Shown here piece by piece: positions 5,019 through 6,565 of a DNA stretch of 6,565 bases (position 1 is the stretch's first letter; the number at the start of each line of letters is the position of its first letter). Made by a program: the position numbers and the translations under genes. The notes below the pieces were generated by a model. It was not told the DNA's origin. It did no database searches and saw only the letters and a list, made by a program, of their open reading frames with translations. Source of the stretch: CAVDRM01 sp963626285 (lineage in GTDB: Bacteria; Bacillota; Clostridia; Christensenellales; Aristaeellaceae); contig CAVFWQ010000102.1 in the NCBI GenBank assembly GCA_963626285.1, forward strand, positions 1 through 6,565, written 5' to 3'.

Positions 5019-6565
5019 CATGTTTTCGCCGAGGGTGAAGGTGACAATGTTGCCGTCATGGGTGAGATAGTAGGTCTCGCCGCGGCTGCCCTTTTCCAGC
5101 AGGTCGGCAAGGGCAAAGGTGGATTTTGCGCTCTTTGTGACGAACACGAGCTTCTCCACGCCCTGCGCCTTGAGGGTGCTGATGCCGTCGAGCGTGCCGG
5201 TGAGAACCGCGAAGTCCGCGTCCACGGTGACGGTCAGCACGCCGTCCTTCCGCTCGGCCTTGTAGTTGACGCCCCTGCCGTCCGCATCCTTCACGCGGTA
5301 GAGGGGAGCTTCTGCGGATTTCTCCAGCATGGGGACAATTTCCTGCGCCACGATGGTCTCATGGCAAACGCTGCAATGGCTGCCCTCGGTCAGCCCGGTG
5401 TGCGTATAGGTCGGGGCGACGGCCTCATCAGTGACCACGGTGTGCGGCAGTTTAGAAATATCCTCGTTTTTTGTGACGTTATCTCCGAGTTTGCAGGTGT
5501 AGGTCTTCACGCCGGTTTCCGAGCAGGTGGGCGCCTTCGTTTCCACGCCGTCGTCCCATTCATGCTCACCGCCGTGGATGATTTTGGTCGGCTCGGCTGT
5601 TTTCATATCCGCGCCGGGTTCGTAATACTCGATTTTCCCCTCTGTGGTCAGCTCGGAAACATCCGGCGCGGCCTCTGCGCCGACACTGCCATTATGACCG
5701 CCGCCGTAGCCGATGGGCGCACCTGCACCCAAACCGTTATCATCAGCTATGCCGCCCTGCACCTTGACCTGCGCGTCATCCGATACGGTGATATTGCTTG
5801 CATTTCCAAGGGCTCCGCCGCCGATGCCCGCTCCGTATTCGCCGCCTGCGGCCTTTGTCGTGCCGCCGGAGATGGTGATGTCGCTGCCGTTGCCGCTGCC
5901 TAATGTGGTATATCCTACGCCGCCGCCGATGCCTGCGCCGCCACTGCCGCCCTTGGCCGTGACATCGCTGTCGGAGAGGGTGATATTGCGGCCATCGCCA
6001 TAGGCTCCGCCGCCGATGCCCGCGCCGCCGAAGTTGCCCGTGGCGTTGACCTCGGCATCGGTGATGGTGATGTTGCTGCCGCTGCTCCACATACCGCCGC
6101 CGATGCCTGCGGCGTATTGGCCGCCCATGGCTTTGACTTTGCTGCCGGAGATGGTGATGTCGCTGCCGCTGCCTCCCCAGCCGCCGCCGATGCCCGCTCC
6201 GTATTCGCCGCCCGTGGCGTCAAGGCTGCCGCTGTCATTGTTCGCATCGGTGATGGTCAGGCTGCCGGTGTTGTTCTTCTCCAAACCGGCACGGTCATTG
6301 CCGCTTTTGACCGTGTTCTCGCCCTCCAGCTCGATGGTCACGTTACCCGCGCCATCGGTGGAAACAGCGGCACTTCCAGAAACAAGAGCACCCCCTGTGC
6401 CGCTCACGTCGATGTTCACGCCGGAGAGCGTGACCTCGGCGGTCTGGTTTGCGTCAGCTTTTATGGTGACGGTGTTGGTCGTGGAGCTTCCCTTAATGAC
6501 TGGCGCGTCATCGGGAATATCGACGTTCGTTCCCTGCGTCACGGTCTGCCCGCCGCTTCCGGCGT
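4986..6565 (-). CDS. Secreted Gly-rich repeat (beta-helix-like) protein, N-terminus beyond window
   Basis: The 3' part of a large gene. The frame is open to the right edge, so the valine codon at 6542 is not a start; at least 525 residues are present, numbered here from 6542. Residues ~20-105 have Thr/Val-rich strands (T-V-T-I, E-V-T-L-S-G-V-N-I, L-T-I-T-D). Residues ~108-281 hold a ~29-residue repeat with G-A-G-I-G-G-G and D-I-T-I-S cores, typical of stacked beta-helix or carbohydrate-binding-like surface proteins. Residues 327-404 form the His/Cys repeat E-H-E-W, A-P-T-C, Y-T-C, L-P-H-T, A-P-T-Y-T, H-C-S-V-C. An unrecognised ~110-residue domain ends S-G-I-L-K-K-E. No LPXTG or S-layer motif is seen at the C-terminus, so attachment, if any, must be N-terminal or by this end domain. 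Role in adhesion or glycan binding is inference only. Confidence 0.85.
   Translation of the reverse strand, partial: AGSGGQTVTQGTNVDIPDDAPVIKGSSTTNTVTIKADANQTAEVTLSGVNIDVSGTGGALVSGSAAVSTDGAGNVTIELEGENTVKSGNDRAGLEKNNTGSLTITDANNDSGSLDATGGEYGAGIGGGWGGSGSDITISGSKVKAMGGQYAAGIGGGMWSSGSNITITDAEVNATGNFGGAGIGGGAYGDGRNITLSDSDVTAKGGSGGAGIGGGVGYTTLGSGNGSDITISGGTTKAAGGEYGAGIGGGALGNASNITVSDDAQVKVQGGIADDNGLGAGAPIGYGGGHNGSVGAEAAPDVSELTTEGKIEYYEPGADMKTAEPTKIIHGGEHEWDDGVETKAPTCSETGVKTYTCKLGDNVTKNEDISKLPHTVVTDEAVAPTYTHTGLTEGSHCSVCHETIVAQEIVPMLEKSAEAPLYRVKDADGRGVNYKAERKDGVLTVTVDADFAVLTGTLDGISTLKAQGVEKLVFVTKSAKSTFALADLLEKGSRGETYYLTHDGNIVTFTLGENMTDVSGILKKE
5331..5564 (-). other. His/Cys repeat domain within the Gly-rich protein
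   Basis: Encodes E-H-E-W-D-D-G then A-P-T-C-S-E-T-G-V-K-T-Y-T-C-K-L-G, followed by L-P-H-T-V-V and A-P-T-Y-T-H-T-G-L-T-E-G-S-H-C-S-V-C. It is the two-part repeat frequent in secreted proteins of Clostridia. The first half usually reads Y-T-C-x-x-C-G; here the second cysteine is replaced (C-K-L-G). The second half lacks the C of A-P-T-C (A-P-T-Y). Confidence 0.7.
5700..6221 (-). repeat. In-frame ~87-bp repeat coding G-A-G-I-G-G-G units
   Basis: The G/A-A-G-I-G-G-G core begins at bases 6200, 6113, 6026, 5939 and 5834, with a degenerate last copy (G-A-P-I-G-Y-G-G-G) at 5726. The first three steps are exactly 29 codons, the later ones 35 and 36. Each unit has the pattern (G)-x-D-I-T-I-S/T-x-(S/A)-x-V-x-A-x-G-G. 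The DNA is repetitive enough to permit copy-number change by recombination. Confidence 0.85.

Noticed and set aside
4911..5903. 330-codon open frame on the plus strand
   Set aside because: Lies antisense to the beta-helix gene and mirrors its repetitive codons; composition is improbable for a protein, there is no ribosome-binding site, and no domain is recognised.

Overview
The window looks like chromosomal DNA of a GC-rich member of the Clostridia, probably gut-associated. That rests on strong AAGGAGG ribosome-binding sites, compact intrinsic terminators, a YegS/BmrU-type lipid kinase, and a secreted glycine-rich protein carrying the His/Cys 'H-E-W ... A-P-T-C ... Y-T-C' repeat common in such bacteria. 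The lineage is an inference; no rRNA or other phylogenetic marker is present.

Layout, left to right. (1) 106-696, minus strand: a small serine recombinase with a C-terminal helix-turn-helix. Upstream of it (about 720-850) lie a near-palindrome and two perfect inverted repeats. (2) About 851-1210, minus: the last ~120 residues of a MATE-family multidrug transporter, with no upstream two thirds, so a gene remnant. (3) 1237-1294: a strong intrinsic terminator on the minus strand that closes a two-gene operon read leftwards from an extended -10 promoter at about 2545-2574: thymidine kinase (2510-1938), then an overlapping gene for a small protein with lysozyme/SLT-like motifs and no signal peptide (1945-1343). 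(4) Divergently, on the plus strand, a diacylglycerol/lipid kinase (2732-3601) is followed after 16 bases by a secreted Ig-like plus cysteine-protease-fold protein (3618-4652); the two look like an operon. (5) 4653-4985 is a convergent intergenic stretch with two stem-loops and most of a four-copy ~54-bp tandem repeat. The last copy of this repeat runs into the 3' end of the next gene. (6) 4986 to the right edge, minus: the C-terminal ~525 residues of a large secreted, probably surface-exposed, beta-helix-like protein with a 29-residue Gly-rich repeat. Its N-terminus lies outside the window.

How the genes relate: thymidine salvage is translationally coupled to an unexplained lysozyme-like protein; a membrane-lipid recycling kinase is paired with an exported putative cell-wall or peptide hydrolase; and the right end encodes an envelope protein. 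The left end (recombinase, transporter remnant, an unattached plus-strand hairpin) looks rearranged. I see no CRISPR array, tRNA, rRNA, complete insertion sequence or recognisable defence system. The least explained structures are the tandem repeat at the 3' end of the beta-helix gene and the thymidine kinase / lysozyme-like pair.
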